In this document: piece by piece, positions 54,915 to 64,000 of the stretch
How positions within the stretch are numbered: the stretch's first letter is position 1
How the letters are laid out: each line of letters starts with the position of its first letter
From: Apoderus coryli
Taxonomy: Eukaryota > Arthropoda > Insecta > Coleoptera > Attelabidae
Assembly (NCBI GenBank): GCA_911728435.2
Contig: OU452205.1
Coordinates: 4,904,260-4,968,259 of the forward strand
DNA: 64,000 nt
Reading direction: 5' to 3'
The notes under the pieces: model-generated
Database searches by the model: none
What the model saw: the letters and a program-made list of their open reading frames with translations, nothing else
Told to the model about the DNA's origin: nothing
Program-made: the position numbers and the translations under genes

Positions 54915-56085
54915 TAATAATAATAATAAATTTATTTGCAGTTCAAAAAAAAAAAAACACAAGTTACAACTCTAATAATTATTACATTACCAAAAAAACT
55001 ATATAGAACTACAAAAAGGTCTAAATGGCAGTATAACTACTGATTTTGAAATCTAGGCCCGAGAAAAAGAAACATAATATACGCTAACCGTACGTACCTT
55101 AAAATACAATATTCTACAAAAAAAAAAAAAATTCTAACAAATAAAATGCAAACACCACAATACATACAGAGTCTTAGGCTAATTAACCAGGTAACAAGTA
55201 GACTAAGAAATAGAAATATAATTAATATTACACCAATAATAAAAAAAAATGTAACCTAGTAAACAAAATTCTAGTTAATAACAAAGAAGAATGTTGACAA
55301 TATCTTTTATAAGAGTGAATTTAACAAAAGATCACGCAATTTTCGTTTGAATGTGAAAAGGCTTAACGACTTCAAAGTATCCTGAATCTTATTATACAAC
55401 TTATATATCTGAAAGGAAAATGATCTCTCGAAACTTGAAGTTCTATGAGCTGGGGGTGAAAGAAGATTACGGTATCTAATATTCACATTGTGAACGTCAG
55501 AACAGAATGTGATTTTATTATATAAGTATGGAGGCTGTCCCGGGTCAGAATAGAGTGGAATAAAACCGCTGAATGAAGATGTCTACGAGTTTCCATGGAG
55601 AGCCACTTGACATCAACGAGCTTATGGCTTACTCGGTCAAACTTCCTGATGCCGAATATGTATCGCAAGTAAGATTTCTGTACACGTTCGATGCGGTTTT
55701 TATAAACATTTAATAAACTAGGACTATATACTACATCACAGTAATTAAAATTACTGAGCACCAAGGCATCAGTTAGTTTAGTTTTAAGCTCTATTGAAAG
55801 TACATGTCTGTGTGGGTATAACATTTTCAAGGAGGAATATGATTTTGAAATGCATCCCGAAATATGTTCGGAAAAGCGCAAATCACAATCCATCACAAGA
55901 CCCAAGTTTCTCGCACTCTGAGACACTTTCAAAGAGACATCATTAGTTTTAATTTGCATAGAATCTGATATGGTTTGTCTATTTTTACCAAAAAGCAATA
56001 CCTGAGTCTTTGAAGGATTTATTGACAGCTGATGTCCCTCCGAATCGATCTCTAACAACCAAAAACTGAACATAGAAAAATCTTT
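54915..56085 (-). pseudogene. LINE ORF2 C-terminal half with 3' UTR
   Basis: A 196-codon frame reads GHQLSINPSKTQVLLFGKNR, VSQSARNLGLVMDCDLRFSE, KLTDALVLSNFNYCDVVYSP and RIERVQKSYLRYIFGIRKFD (RT thumb onward). It is followed by a ~560-base 3' UTR ending AAATAAATTTATTATTATTA. The 5' side is truncated just after the palm. Same family as 35041, 37219 and the tail at 45585. Confidence 0.85.
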
Positions 56086-57064
56086 CGCGGTCTAAGAAAT
56101 TGATTCTAAATCTGCCCTGCAAACAAAGCTCATTACAGTGCAAATTGCATAGGCATTTCTTAACACCCTGTAGAACAATTTTATCTTTCGATCCAAAGTT
56201 CTAATGTTCCACCATTTATTATAATGTGTATGTAATACGGTATCACGGCGACAAGTTAGAATGGAAATAAATTTGAATAATTCATTCCAACTTTGCTTTT
56301 AGTATCTGAGTACAACGTGTAACTAGTGAACTAAGTTGCTTCGTTGAAAGATGTGGTGGGACGTAAAAGACCTCTTTTATGGAAGGAAATTCCTTCACGT
56401 TGCCTTTTTTTGATGTTTCAATTCTTCCACTAAGAGACGTTTTTATTGCATTGGCAAATGTTCTCTGGCTTTTGTATTGGTTTCATCTTACTTCCTACTT
56501 GATATTAGCAATTAGCTATTATTATATTACCATTTAATAATATATTATGTGCTATTTGAATCTATAGTAGGTATAGGTACCTACTTATTGAATAAATGTG
56601 TAGGTGTCTTGATGATTGATAAATATATCCCTCTATTTATCAAGTAGTACTGTTGTTGGTTGGAATTACAAGGGTGTGTCTAAATAAAACGAATAATGAT
56701 AGGTAGGTAGTATGGTAGTAATTTTTGACCAAGCCGTAAAGTACGGCCTGACGTTATATGTCCGGCGCATATAAACAAAAGCCTGTACCTACATATAGTA
56801 CAGAGCACGCGGTGCCCGTGCTTCTCTAGTTCAATCGGAGCTTTGTTTTTGTTTACGCGGTGCGCGTTAAAAACAGACGCGTTTAAAGGCCGCGACCGAC
56901 TTGTAACTGAACGTTGTAATGTAACATGTTATAATACACATCGAGCATTATGCGTAATGGATACAGAAAGCTGAGCCGCTCGTCGCGAACTGCTCGCGCT
57001 TGCGGCTGCTCCATCGTGTTGTCGGTTTTATCGCGAATCCCTTTGTAGTGTTCGGCGCTAGCAG
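56086..57064. other. gene-free stretch, GC-richer toward the end
   Basis: A MITE-like end TAACACCCTGTAGAAC lies at 56159. 56720-57060 is unusually GC-rich (CGCGGTGCGCGTTAAAAA, GCTCGCGCTTGCGGCTGCTC) for this window. A 61-codon minus frame there (57068-56883) is not recognised. Confidence 0.4.
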
Positions 57065-57067
57065 TCA

Positions 57068-58600
57068 ATCAGTTTATTATTATTATTAGTCGTAAAACAG
57101 TAAAATATTGATGTCATTTCTCTCATCTTCTATAGAGAGTAGTGGACCAACTGATCGCCATGGTCCTCCATGAAATTGTCCAGCCTGTTCTTAAAGCTGT
57201 CAACCGTTTGCGCCATTATCACCTCTTCAGGTAATGAAGTCTATGCATATACAACTCTATTTGTTATAAAATTCTTCCGAGGCAGTCTAGCACATCTCGC
57301 CTAGTCAAGTTTCTTACTATTGCCACGCAAATTAGGATTTCTAGCAGGATGAAATACATCGAGATTCACCGAGTAGTAGCCACTAAGTATCTTGTATGTT
57401 TGAATTAGATCGCCTCGCTGTCGTCGATCATAAAGACATGTCAAATTTAAAAGCCTCAATCGCTCCTCATATGGTATATGGCTAAGTGCATGAGGTAGCT
57501 TAGTGAATCTCCTCTGAACCCTTTCCAATGCCTCTATGTCCTTATTGAAGTAGGGGGACCAAACGCTGTTGGCATATTCCAATAGTGGTCTGACATACGA
57601 TTTATACAATTCCAATATTAGAGAGTTTGATCTTGACTTGAAAGCTCTCTGTATCAGATACTATAGTCTATTAGCTTTCTTCACTGTGGCGGAAATATGG
57701 GCCTCCCACTTCACATCCGCTGTTACTATGACACCAAGATCCTTCTGCTGATTTACAGATTTAACGGCATTTCCATTGATGAAATATGGAGTCCTGGGAT
57801 TATTAGCTCCGATGTGTAGTACCTGACACTTCCCCAAATTCAAGTTCATCAACCAAACCGCCGCGCCGACCAGGACACCACCCCATCAATGTCGATCTGG
57901 AATTCCTTATTGTCTCGCAGTGGGTTACAAAACAATTTGGTGTCATGAGCAAAGAAACTCATGTTTGACGTGATGGTTCTTGTTAAGTCTGATATATATG
58001 CCAGAAAAACCAATGGCCCCAGTACAGACCCCTGCGGGACACCACTCTAGACCGGCAATTCAGCGGATAATGCACCATTCGCTCTAACCCGGAAAATTCT
58101 TTTTGTAAGAAACATCTCAATCCACCTCAGGAGTGCCCCCCGCACGCCGTAATTCTCCAATTTCAGCAACAAACGAGCAAATAGCACTCTGTCGAACGCT
58201 TTCTCAACATCATTATGGCTGGTCCACACATTGAGGCATTCCAGAAGATTCGACTCCACCTCTTGGGCATAAACCCATGTTGTTCATTGGGAATAATATT
58301 TGATTCAACCAGAAATGAAGTCATATTTCTGATAATGACTTTCTCCATGCATTTACAAAGTGCGCAGGTCAAACTAATAGGTCGATAATTTTCTGCAGCG
58401 AACTTGTCACCATTTTTAAATATAGGTATCACGACAGCAGACAACCATTCCTCCGGTAGAGTGTCCATGTTGATGCATTTTTGCATTGACGTAGCCAATG
58501 GTCGTAATAATGATTCAATGCATCTCTGAAGAAACATCGGAGGAATTTCGTCCGGGCCGGGACTCGAGTCTTGCCTCCTTTATATCGGCGGTTATAAAAT
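57068..58600 (-). pseudogene. LINE ORF2, most of RT domain, frameshifted (CR1/L2-like)
   Basis: In order on the minus strand: PEEWLSAVVIPIFKNGDKFA, ENYRPISLTCALCKCMEKVI, then (frameshift) VEKAFDRVLFARLLLKLENY, SGVPQGSVLGPLVFLAYISD, SFFAHDTKLFC (FADD mutated to FAHD), LNLGKCQVLHIGANN, DLGVIVTADVKWEAHISATV and YKSYVRPLLEYANSVWSPYF to RLRLLNLTCLYDRRQRGDLI. A (TAA)n tail follows at 57072-57086. A stop before SGVPQ and at least two frameshifts inactivate it. Confidence 0.9.
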
Positions 58601-58604
58601 TAAA

Positions 58605-59205
58605 ACAGGTTTGGTCGTTGCGAGTTAAGGGATATTGCAATATTATTTAGACAATAAAATTCATAATAAAAATTCATTTTGTGAGTTTTTTTATTTTGTC
58701 TTAATCAGAATGCAGATGAGAATGGTAGTTCACTCGTGAACACTAAAAACACGTTCTTCTTGCTTGCATTGGAGTAAACAAGATTAATTGCACAACACAA
58801 TGAGACTAAAATTACTTATTCAGTCTAGTTTTTCTTTTGTTGAGAGGATTATGGGCCCGGGGAAGTCCCGGTCACGCAGCAAATTACCGCGCTGCCACAG
58901 TGGGCAAGTAGACAGTGTTGCCAATTATGCGGCACCTTTGACATTATATCAAAAATAGCTTGAGTTGGTAAACAATTAGTTTAAGACATTTATAGAACTT
59001 AATCTAGAAATTTTTTAGCTTCCGTTAGAAAATGCATCACTCGTTGACCCGCTTTTCCATTCCCTTCACCAAAATCCCGTTAAATATGACGGGATATCCG
59101 TTAAGTTGGCCGACGTCCCAGTTCTAGGAAGATCTCGTATGTCTCTTTAAATATCTTTTCGATTATGCTGACCATAAACTGAGATATTCTAACGTTACGT
59201 CAATT
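58605..59205. other. gene-free stretch
   Basis: Contains a short GC-rich part (GGGCCCGGGGAAGTCCCGGT, about 58853-58872) of unknown nature. Confidence 0.4.
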
Positions 59206-59209
59206 TGAA

Positions 59210-59415
59210 CTTTTACGCCGGCAATCGTTGTTCAACAATTGACAAGAACGTAAAAACCAAAAAAACTAACAATTAAAGTGCGTTTTGTGCTATTCAACCG
59301 TAAATATCTGGATAACCGTTGACTTTAGGTGAATCTGAATATTGTTAGAATTTTATGGAGAAAAATCCTTCAAATTTGATCGAATTTATGCGTGACTTTT
59401 GGTCTTCACTGTATA
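59210..59415. repeat. MITE-like segment, mirrored end of 19003-19260
   Basis: CCGTAAATATCTGGATAACC, GTTGACTTAGGTGAAT-like and TGCGTGACTTTTGGTCTTCA correspond, inverted, to 19003-19280 (GGACTAAAAGTCACGC, AGTCAACGGTTATCGAGATA, TTTACGGTTGATTAG). Confidence 0.6.
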
Positions 59416-59419
59416 TTAG

Positions 59420-60435
59420 TTGTTATAATATATATTATGTTGCATGTCGGGTTTTCACAGTTTTATCAATTTCCACTTAAATTTCCCCATAAAAATTTTG
59501 ACGAAATACGTTTATTTTAATAAACAAAAGTAAACATATAAAAATATATCACTTATTCTTAATTTCCATATTTTATTATTCATTATGTTTATATGTGTAA
59601 CTACTCCATTATCTACAACTATTTTACGATTCACTATGATAGCTTGGACACATAGTTTGTATGAATATACAGGCTGTTACAAATTAGCAGGCCACTATTA
59701 TGCTAACCAGATATTTTTTGTACGAAAATAAAATAAATAGCTTCCTCTATCCCATTTTTATCTTTAGCGGTTTATATACAGTGCAGTAAATTGATTAACA
59801 AAATAATATTTTATTTAAATAAAACAAGTCGACTCCACAAATCGAATTATGTAATTGTTAACTACATATCAACATTTACCAAACATGTCTTCAGCTTTAA
59901 AACCCCATACTCATTGATACCAGCATTCCCGAGATATAGAGGAGTTTGACAGATGCGCGAACTGCTAATTTAGTAGGCCGCCATGTTCCACCCTTGACAG
60001 TGGCGTATCGTCTTAAGTGGTGCAAATTAAGTAGAAAAAAAAGTTTGTATAATTTTTTTTACGAATTGTTACTACCAGTTTTCAATATGAATTTTTGCAT
60101 TTAAAATAAAACAAATATAGATTATTTTAATAATATATTATTTTATTAAACTCATTTTGTGGACTTTCATTTCAAACAGTACCAATCAATTTTACGTTAT
60201 ATTTATAAAAATGTTTCCAGTTTTGTTGAATTTTCACGGTCTTGTGGTCGAAGCTTTTTACTTTATAACTATCTAACCTGTAACTGTGAATATATGCTCT
60301 TTTTTTTTTGTTTTTTGATTATTTTTTTTTGCTTTTATATGAATGCAATTTTACATTATTATTTCCGACTATAAACATTCGCTGTCACTTCTCATTTGTT
60401 CATTTTAAAAAATTTAAGCAAATTTTTCAAAACAC
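59420..60435. other. gene-free stretch with MITE-like ends
   Basis: ATACAGGCTGTTACAAATTA at 59669 resembles a MITE end, and GTAGGCCGCCATGTTCCACC at 59972 may be its partner region. A T-rich tract at 60300-60330. No gene. Confidence 0.35.
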
Positions 60436-60473
60436 TAAAGTAACAAAGCACTAAATACCTATGCAATAATAAC

Positions 60474-61526
60474 TTGATATTTTGCCTATCACCGATCGAT
60501 TTGACGGAACTGTTTGAGGTCATTCGTAAAATAAAAAATAAAAACTCTTGTGGACTTGATGGGATTGCGCTGAAGGTCATCGAGAATTTGCCACTTCCTG
60601 CATTCAAAGTGTTGATGGATGCAATCAACCTATCATTTCTAAGTGGAATATTTCCTACTTGCCCTAAGACTGCATTGGTAATTCCTTTATATAAAAAAGG
60701 TGAAGCAGATAATCCGTCGAATTTTAGACCCATTTCCCTACTTTCAACCTTTTCAAAAATAATTGAAAAACTGGTCAAGAATAGACTTCAAAATTATCTG
60801 GGAACACACAATATAATAACTTCTACGCAGTTTGGCTTCCAGAGATCGAGAAGCACATCAGACGCTATATTTCTGTTTTTGGAAAACGTTTACACTAAAA
60901 TTAATGAGAGTAGAGCGGTTGCAGGAGTGTTTTGTGACTTTTCTAAGGCATTCGATTGTGTGGATGACCGGATTCTCCTTCGGCAGCTTCATTTTTATGG
61001 CATTGAGGGTGTAGCTGTGAAATGGTTTCAATCCTATTTAACCAACCGCCACCAGCTCGTTAGAATTCAACAAATCTCATCAAATAGTTTAGATATAACT
61101 TCCGGAGTACCCCAGGGGTCTGTTTTGGGACCCATTCTGTTTCTGCTATATATTAATGACATAACAACTATTGGCTTGCGGGGAAAGTTTACCCTCTTTG
61201 TGGACGATACAACACTTCTGTGGGATAATGAGAACGTTGATGTTATCAAACGGGATATTCAGAGTGATTTGATAGAACTAAAGTGTGATGTGTGTGATTG
61301 TAACTATCTTTCATTCAATATAGCAAAGACGCATATCTTGTCTTTTAATTTTGACTTTGCTGACGTGATCCTGGAGAGCCATCCCATGGAAGATATTAAG
61401 TGTGTTAAATTTCTTGGGCTCCACATAGATATAAAACTTAAATTTGAGGAACATGTGAAAAGTTTCGTCGGGTTGTTATGCGTTAAGGGTTGTTGCGTGG
61501 GCATTGGGATCGGAGGCTGCGCGTAA
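60474..61526 (+). pseudogene. LINE reverse transcriptase, longest open frame in the window
   Basis: 350 codons are open. Motifs in order: KNKNSCGLDGIALKVIENLP, TALVIPLYKKGEADNPSNFR, PISLLSTFSKIIEKLVKNRL, QFGFQRSRSTSDAIFLFLEN, VFCDFSKAFDCVDDRILLRQ, SGVPQGSVLGPILFLLYIND, FTLFVDDTTLLW (FADD changed to FVDD) and CVKFLGLHIDIKLKFEEHV. Past 61470 the frame shifts away from the thumb. The two catalytic Asp of FVDD and the one in DFSKAFD remain. It probably encodes no functional enzyme because flanking domains are missing. Confidence 0.92.
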
Positions 61527-62060
61527 CGCTTATTTTTCTCTAGTTGAATCACATCTGAGATACGGTATAGCCTTCTAGGGTTCATGCAGTCGAGCTTTAT
61601 TCAAAGGTGTCTTTATTTTACAGAAACGGGCAATCCGCTATCTGTGTAGGGTTGCTGTAGGAGCAAGTTGTAGAGAACTGTTTAAGAAACATCAAATATT
61701 GCCACTCACTTCATTATTTATATTAGAAACTGTATGTCTCCTGCATAGAAACTTGCAGATTATATCTTCGTCTGCTCCATCTGCTCACCGTTATCCTACG
61801 AGATTGCTCCAGCGCGCACACCTACCTATACCTCGATCAGCCTTAGCAAGGAGATCTCTCATTTATGAAAGCCGCAAAATTTATAATCACTTGCCTGGTA
61901 GTTTTTTTTTTGTTCTTAACACTGTTATGTTGGGCTCACGTTTGTTATGTCTGATAGTGCCTATGTTTTGTATTGTTGTATGGATCTATTGTTTATTGTA
62001 TTGTTATGTGTATATGTTTGTAATTTTACATCTATATTTTTGTTTTTTATTTATTTGATA
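61527..62060 (+). pseudogene. LINE ORF2 C-terminus, frameshifted
   Basis: Continues the RT above in other frames: NAYFSLVESHLRYGIAF, ILQKRAIRYLCRVAVGASCR, ELFKKHQILPLTSLFILETV, then HRYPTRLLQRAHLPIPRSAL and SLIYESRKIYNHLPG. These are typical of LINE C-termini. At least one frameshift and one stop separate it from the RT. Confidence 0.82.
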
Positions 62061-62192
62061 TGATGATTGCACACTTGTGTATATGTTGTAATTTTTTAAC
62101 TGTATTTTTTTAAGTACCTGACTTTGTCTACAAGAAAGTGTAATTCTTTATGACAATAAAGTTATAGTTTATTTATTATTTATTTATAATAT

Positions 62193-62525
62193 TTGATAAT
62201 ATTGCAACTCATAGACGACAACAAAGGTATAAAGAACACCACTCTGCCACTGGATGATTCAATATTACTCGATATTCCAAGAAGAGCGGCAAAAATTGCG
62301 ACTAGAACACCCGCATGGCGACCAAACGTGCGAGGGTCTATGCACCAAGTAGGATCGTTCAGGCGGCGGATTTTTTATCCGACTTCGTCTCGCTTTTACA
62401 GATTCGTTTGCCACACAGTACATACGATACAAATTTTCTTTTTTAAAATAGTAGAACAGTCAGCATCTTTGCTTACAACTAAGATAATCCACAAAATCCT
62501 CGAAATTAAACCATCCGGTATTTAA
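62193..62525 (+). other. unidentified 110-codon open frame
   Basis: The frame contains a more GC-rich middle (PRRAAKIATRTPAWRPNVRG) and no motif I recognise. It begins right after the LINE tail. No splice or promoter evidence; probably chance. Confidence 0.2.
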
Positions 62526-62529
62526 CAAC

Positions 62530-63375
62530 CTCATTCAAGAGAACTAAACTAGCAGTAGCTAACGAATATTAATGCTGCATTGTTTGATTTTAACAAAACA
62601 ACACTATTTATGTAATTTGAAAAAAAAAGCATGGCTAAACGTTAAGTAATTAAAAAGGAACGTAGTAAAACCACTTGTTTTTACCTATTTTCCATTGGTA
62701 GATAATAATTAATTGTAGCTAATAGATTCTTTTTGCTCACCATCCGCGTTACATTATTTTTACGGCAGCTGATGCAGAAAAGAGTTGTCTTCTATTGTTT
62801 TACTGAAACAACAAGCGATATATTTTTTAAATTGTTTGTTATAGTAAATGAATATAACGGTATCTACTTAGTTAATTTTCTCTGGATTGTAGGTTTATAT
62901 TGTAATTATTTATGGTTTCACCTGCTTTATGTTTCTTTCAAACTTTCTAACCTCAGAGATAAAAACTTTATTGTAATTAAAATTGATTTTATATAAGATG
63001 ACTAATTACAATCTTGTACAAAATATAATATAAACTGACAATGGAAATAATTATTTAGATTTTATGAATTTATGCCTAAAAGCAGGGTCAGCTGCCAACT
63101 GCTCTAAAGCGCAATCAGAGAACACACTGCTGTTTGTGGTCGTTAGGTTTTATTTATTAAGTTGATTGCACTTTATTTATCTAATTACATGTTTGTAAAT
63201 CATTGGACAATTTAATATTAAGAATATAGCGGAAAACAATAAGAAAATATTTTAAATTTTAGTTTTATAAGATTTTATTTCAATAATTTCCACTAATTGT
63301 TTGTATATGTTTAAATAATCCATGCCATACTGTATTTGACTTTACCTAAAATGACTGCGTAACTGTTTATTATGA
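62530..63375. other. gene-free stretch
   Basis: AT-rich, no recognisable feature. Confidence 0.45.
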
Positions 63376-63417
63376 GCCACTGATGATGGAAACTTAGTTT
63401 TCCGAAACATGTCTGGC
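63376..63417 (+). ncRNA. hammerhead-like ribozyme motif 6
   Basis: Stem I 5' GCCA (63376-63379), core CTGATGA (63380-63386), an extra T, stem II GGAAAC/GTTTTCC (one bulge), GAAA (63404-63407), CATG, T-C at 63412-63413 forming a GTC triplet, stem I 3' TGGC (63414-63417). All four stem I pairs are canonical and differ from motif 3 at two positions in a compensated way. Same layout as 15813 and 26727. Confidence 0.6.
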
Positions 63418-63530
63418 GATGCGGGTTGATTGCATACTAATATACGAATAGTTTGGTGGAGTAGACGTTGTTTTTTATTTGTGTCTTACACATGCAACTC
63501 CTCTCTAAGATGGATTACTTCAGAAAAAAA
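63418..63530 (+). repeat. retroelement-like tail shared with 26771-26887
   Basis: GGTGGAGTAGACGTTG and ATGGATTACTTCAGAAAAAA correspond to the sequence after motif 3. A poly(A) tract at 63522-63550 may be a retroposition tail. Confidence 0.5.
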
Positions 63531-63559
63531 AAAAGAAAAAAAAAAGGAAAACAAAGTTT

Positions 63560-64000
63560 TTCTTCTAATATCAAATTATTATTCATTCATTTTAGGAATT
63601 AATCATTCTTATTATTATTTATTTCAGTAAAAACTATTTAATATCATACAAGAAAGTACAACTGGTATAATAATCCTCTTATGCATGCTGCAGGTCAACC
63701 GGTATAAATCAGAACCAATCGAGACTGCCAAAAGACTCCATAAAAGAGTGGCGACCGATGCTGCGCGAGAGAGACAATATTTCGGGTAGATTTCATAGTG
63801 GATTTACTGTCTCCCTTTACATACAGGATGAGTTATTAGTGCGTCGAAGTTCGATATTACCTCAAAGACCAAAAATTTCACGCAAAACTAAGCAGCCAGT
63901 ATGTAGGCAGTCATAAAATACGTTTTTTAATATTATCGTTATTTGTACAGGGTGGCTCATTTCATCTGGGTGAACCAAACTTAGGTTTTTTTTAAATGGA
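63560..64000. other. gene-free end of window with MITE-like ends
   Basis: TACAGGGTGGCTCATTTCAT at 63949 starts another mariner-type MITE that runs out of the window. TACATACAGGATGAGTTATT at 63821 is a weaker candidate. No gene. Confidence 0.4.

Larger units (their letters stand above)
60440..62180 (+). mobile_element. 5'-truncated LINE with 3' UTR
   Basis: The element runs from inside the RT domain through the ORF2 C-terminus to a poly(A) signal GACAATAAAGTTATAG and an AT-rich tail (TTTATTATTTATTTATAA) at about 62147-62180. It lacks the endonuclease domain and ORF1. 5' truncation is normal for LINE insertion. Confidence 0.85.

Noticed and set aside
60474..61526. Functional host reverse transcriptase or telomerase
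   Set aside because: Motif order, flanking C-terminal frames, frameshifts and AT-rich tail are those of a 5'-truncated LINE.

Overview
This window looks like repeat-dense, AT-rich arthropod nuclear DNA, most probably insect. I see no host protein-coding gene. The support for an insect-like genome is indirect: insect-type Tc1/mariner transposases, dozens of element ends reading TACAGGGTG (typical of insect mariner-derived MITEs), LINE 3' ends with (TAA)n tails, and a nuclear copy of mitochondrial trnP-nad6 in the ancestral arthropod order that reads through only with the invertebrate mitochondrial code. I cannot name the species; a beetle is a guess.

Layout. 0-7 kb: decayed LINE pieces (reverse transcriptase and RNase H), a deleted mariner with a mitochondrial segment inside it, and small MITEs. 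7-9.4 kb: a DD41D Tc1/mariner-like transposon with very long inverted repeats, followed by a tRNA-like sequence. 10-13 kb: a tandem repeat interrupted by a fold-back MITE. 13-24 kb: repeat family A (three copies here, a fourth near 32 kb), a perfect hairpin holding a hammerhead-like RNA motif, and a pogo/Tigger-like transposase remnant. 23-28 kb: a 0.5 kb inverted repeat pair about 96% identical. 30-38 kb: stacked LINE fragments, a three-level nested insertion and a second DD41D-type transposase remnant. 39-42 kb: a fold-back element carrying a BEL/Pao integrase fragment, PPT and partial LTR. 43-51 kb: a second mariner, then a 4.8 kb fold-back element containing a duplicated PIF/Harbinger element. 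51-63 kb: a nearly intact DD41D transposon, several LINE fragments (the best RT reading frame is at 60.5-61.5 kb) and more MITEs.

Most interesting signal. A small RNA-like motif, CTGAnGA + one base + variable stem + GAAAC, recurs at least six times with different but self-complementary stems. At three loci (about 15.8, 26.7 and 63.4 kb) it also has a 4-bp covarying closing stem and a GUC triplet at the expected cleavage position, matching hammerhead ribozyme architecture apart from one extra base before stem II. Hammerhead motifs are known from Penelope-like retroelements. Other notable items are the mitochondrial insert in a mariner, the multi-level nests, and a promoter-like GC-rich segment inside a Harbinger element.

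The elements do not form a functional system. They record repeated insertion, inversion and decay. Coordinates of element ends are read by eye and may be off by several bases.
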